A stretch of 13,761 bases of DNA from CAZXYF01 sp964644705 (GTDB lineage Bacteria > Planctomycetota > Brocadiia > SM23-32): positions 1-13,761 of the forward strand of contig CAZXYF010000074.1 in the NCBI GenBank assembly GCA_964644705.1, written 5' to 3'. The stretch's first letter is position 1; each line of letters opens with the position of its first letter. The translations under genes were made by a program, and so were the position numbers. Below the pieces are notes generated by a model, which saw only the letters and a list, made by a program, of their open reading frames with translations, made no database searches and was not told the origin of the DNA. This document shows positions 13,564-13,761 of the stretch, piece after piece.

Positions 13564-13746
13564 GTGTTCCGGCGTTCCTCCCGCATTTTCCGCGTGAGCT
13601 CGCCTCCTTTCATTTATCTGATCGTAACATCGACCATATCAACCGCTCTTTTTTTCCTGCTGTGCCTCCAAGCATTCCCCGGGGAAGCGCCAGACTCAGA
13701 ACTCCCGATCCGGAAACATGGATGCCGGGATGAGTATTCTGCATAA
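13564..13746 (+). CDS. doubtful small ORF with a hydrophobic segment
   Basis: A GTG-initiated frame of 60 residues preceded by GGGA at six bases. It has a basic N-terminus (Arg3, Arg4, Arg7, Arg10) and a hydrophobic stretch (about 17-36, 'IYLIVTSTISTALFFLLCLQ'), so it could be a signal-anchored or secreted peptide or the broken start of a longer gene. I recognise no family. A short overlapping frame beginning at ATG 13718 or 13730 stays open to the window end and may be the true start of a gene beyond it. The minus strand is also open from the right edge to a TGA at 13610. None of these is well supported; they are the only coding candidates in the last 300 bases. Confidence 0.22.
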   Translation: MFRRSSRIFRVSSPPFIYLIVTSTISTALFFLLCLQAFPGEAPDSELPIRKHGCRDEYSA

Positions 13747-13761
13747 CTCCCCAGCTAAACA

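Noticed and set aside
13602..13609. A strong minus-strand Shine-Dalgarno-like AAAGGAGG just after an open-frame stop
   Set aside because: No start codon lies at a usable distance; the nearest ATG is about 16 bases away and opens only a 25-codon frame.
1..13761. A mobile element, CRISPR array, phage gene or tRNA
   Set aside because: I found no terminal inverted repeats with a transposase, no regularly spaced direct repeats, no cloverleaf and no phage proteins; nearly all sequence is explained by chromosomal genes.

Overview
The window looks like a piece of a Gram-negative, moderately GC-rich bacterial chromosome. The evidence is two lipoprotein signal peptides, a NodT-type outer-membrane efflux lipoprotein, and a housekeeping cluster. 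There is no phage, transposon, CRISPR, rRNA or tRNA signature. The lineage cannot be fixed by eye. The HisG sequence type, the nusA-infB-DUF503-rbfA order and the acidic NusA tail make me think weakly of the PVC group or a similar deep Gram-negative lineage; this is a guess.

Left part (1-2834, minus strand): an efflux operon read right to left. It encodes a TetR/CecR-like repressor, a MATE family exporter and the N-terminal two fifths or so of a NodT-family outer-membrane factor that runs off the left edge. A sigma70-type promoter with an inverted repeat at its start site lies just upstream of the repressor, which suggests autorepression. Back to back with it is a second strong promoter for an LPP20-like lipoprotein (3054-3731), which ends in a clear intrinsic terminator.

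Centre (3819-10854, plus strand): a membrane-anchored ankyrin-repeat protein, then a near-consensus promoter and a roughly 135-nt structured leader with a terminator-like hairpin directly before nusA. After that come nusA, infB, a DUF503 gene, rbfA, an endonuclease III-like gene and hisG, with gaps of 11-63 nt and no terminator between them until after hisG. This is the transcription/translation core operon (NusA, IF-2, RbfA), but rimP is missing from its usual place before nusA, and the distal genes are unusual. The endonuclease III homologue has lost both catalytic residues and carries His in place of the second iron-sulfur cysteine. HisG is present without other his genes.

Right part (10953-13462, minus strand): a zinc-ribbon membrane protein and thioredoxin form a small operon. 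It is followed by a pyruvate/2-oxoacid dehydrogenase E2 subunit with one lipoyl domain and apparently two tandem subunit-binding domains. A bidirectional terminator separates E2 from the convergent hisG. The last 300 bases hold a promoter for the zinc-ribbon gene and at most a doubtful small ORF.

The best candidates for something undescribed are the degenerate endonuclease III-like protein inside the ribosome-maturation operon and the probable attenuator before nusA.
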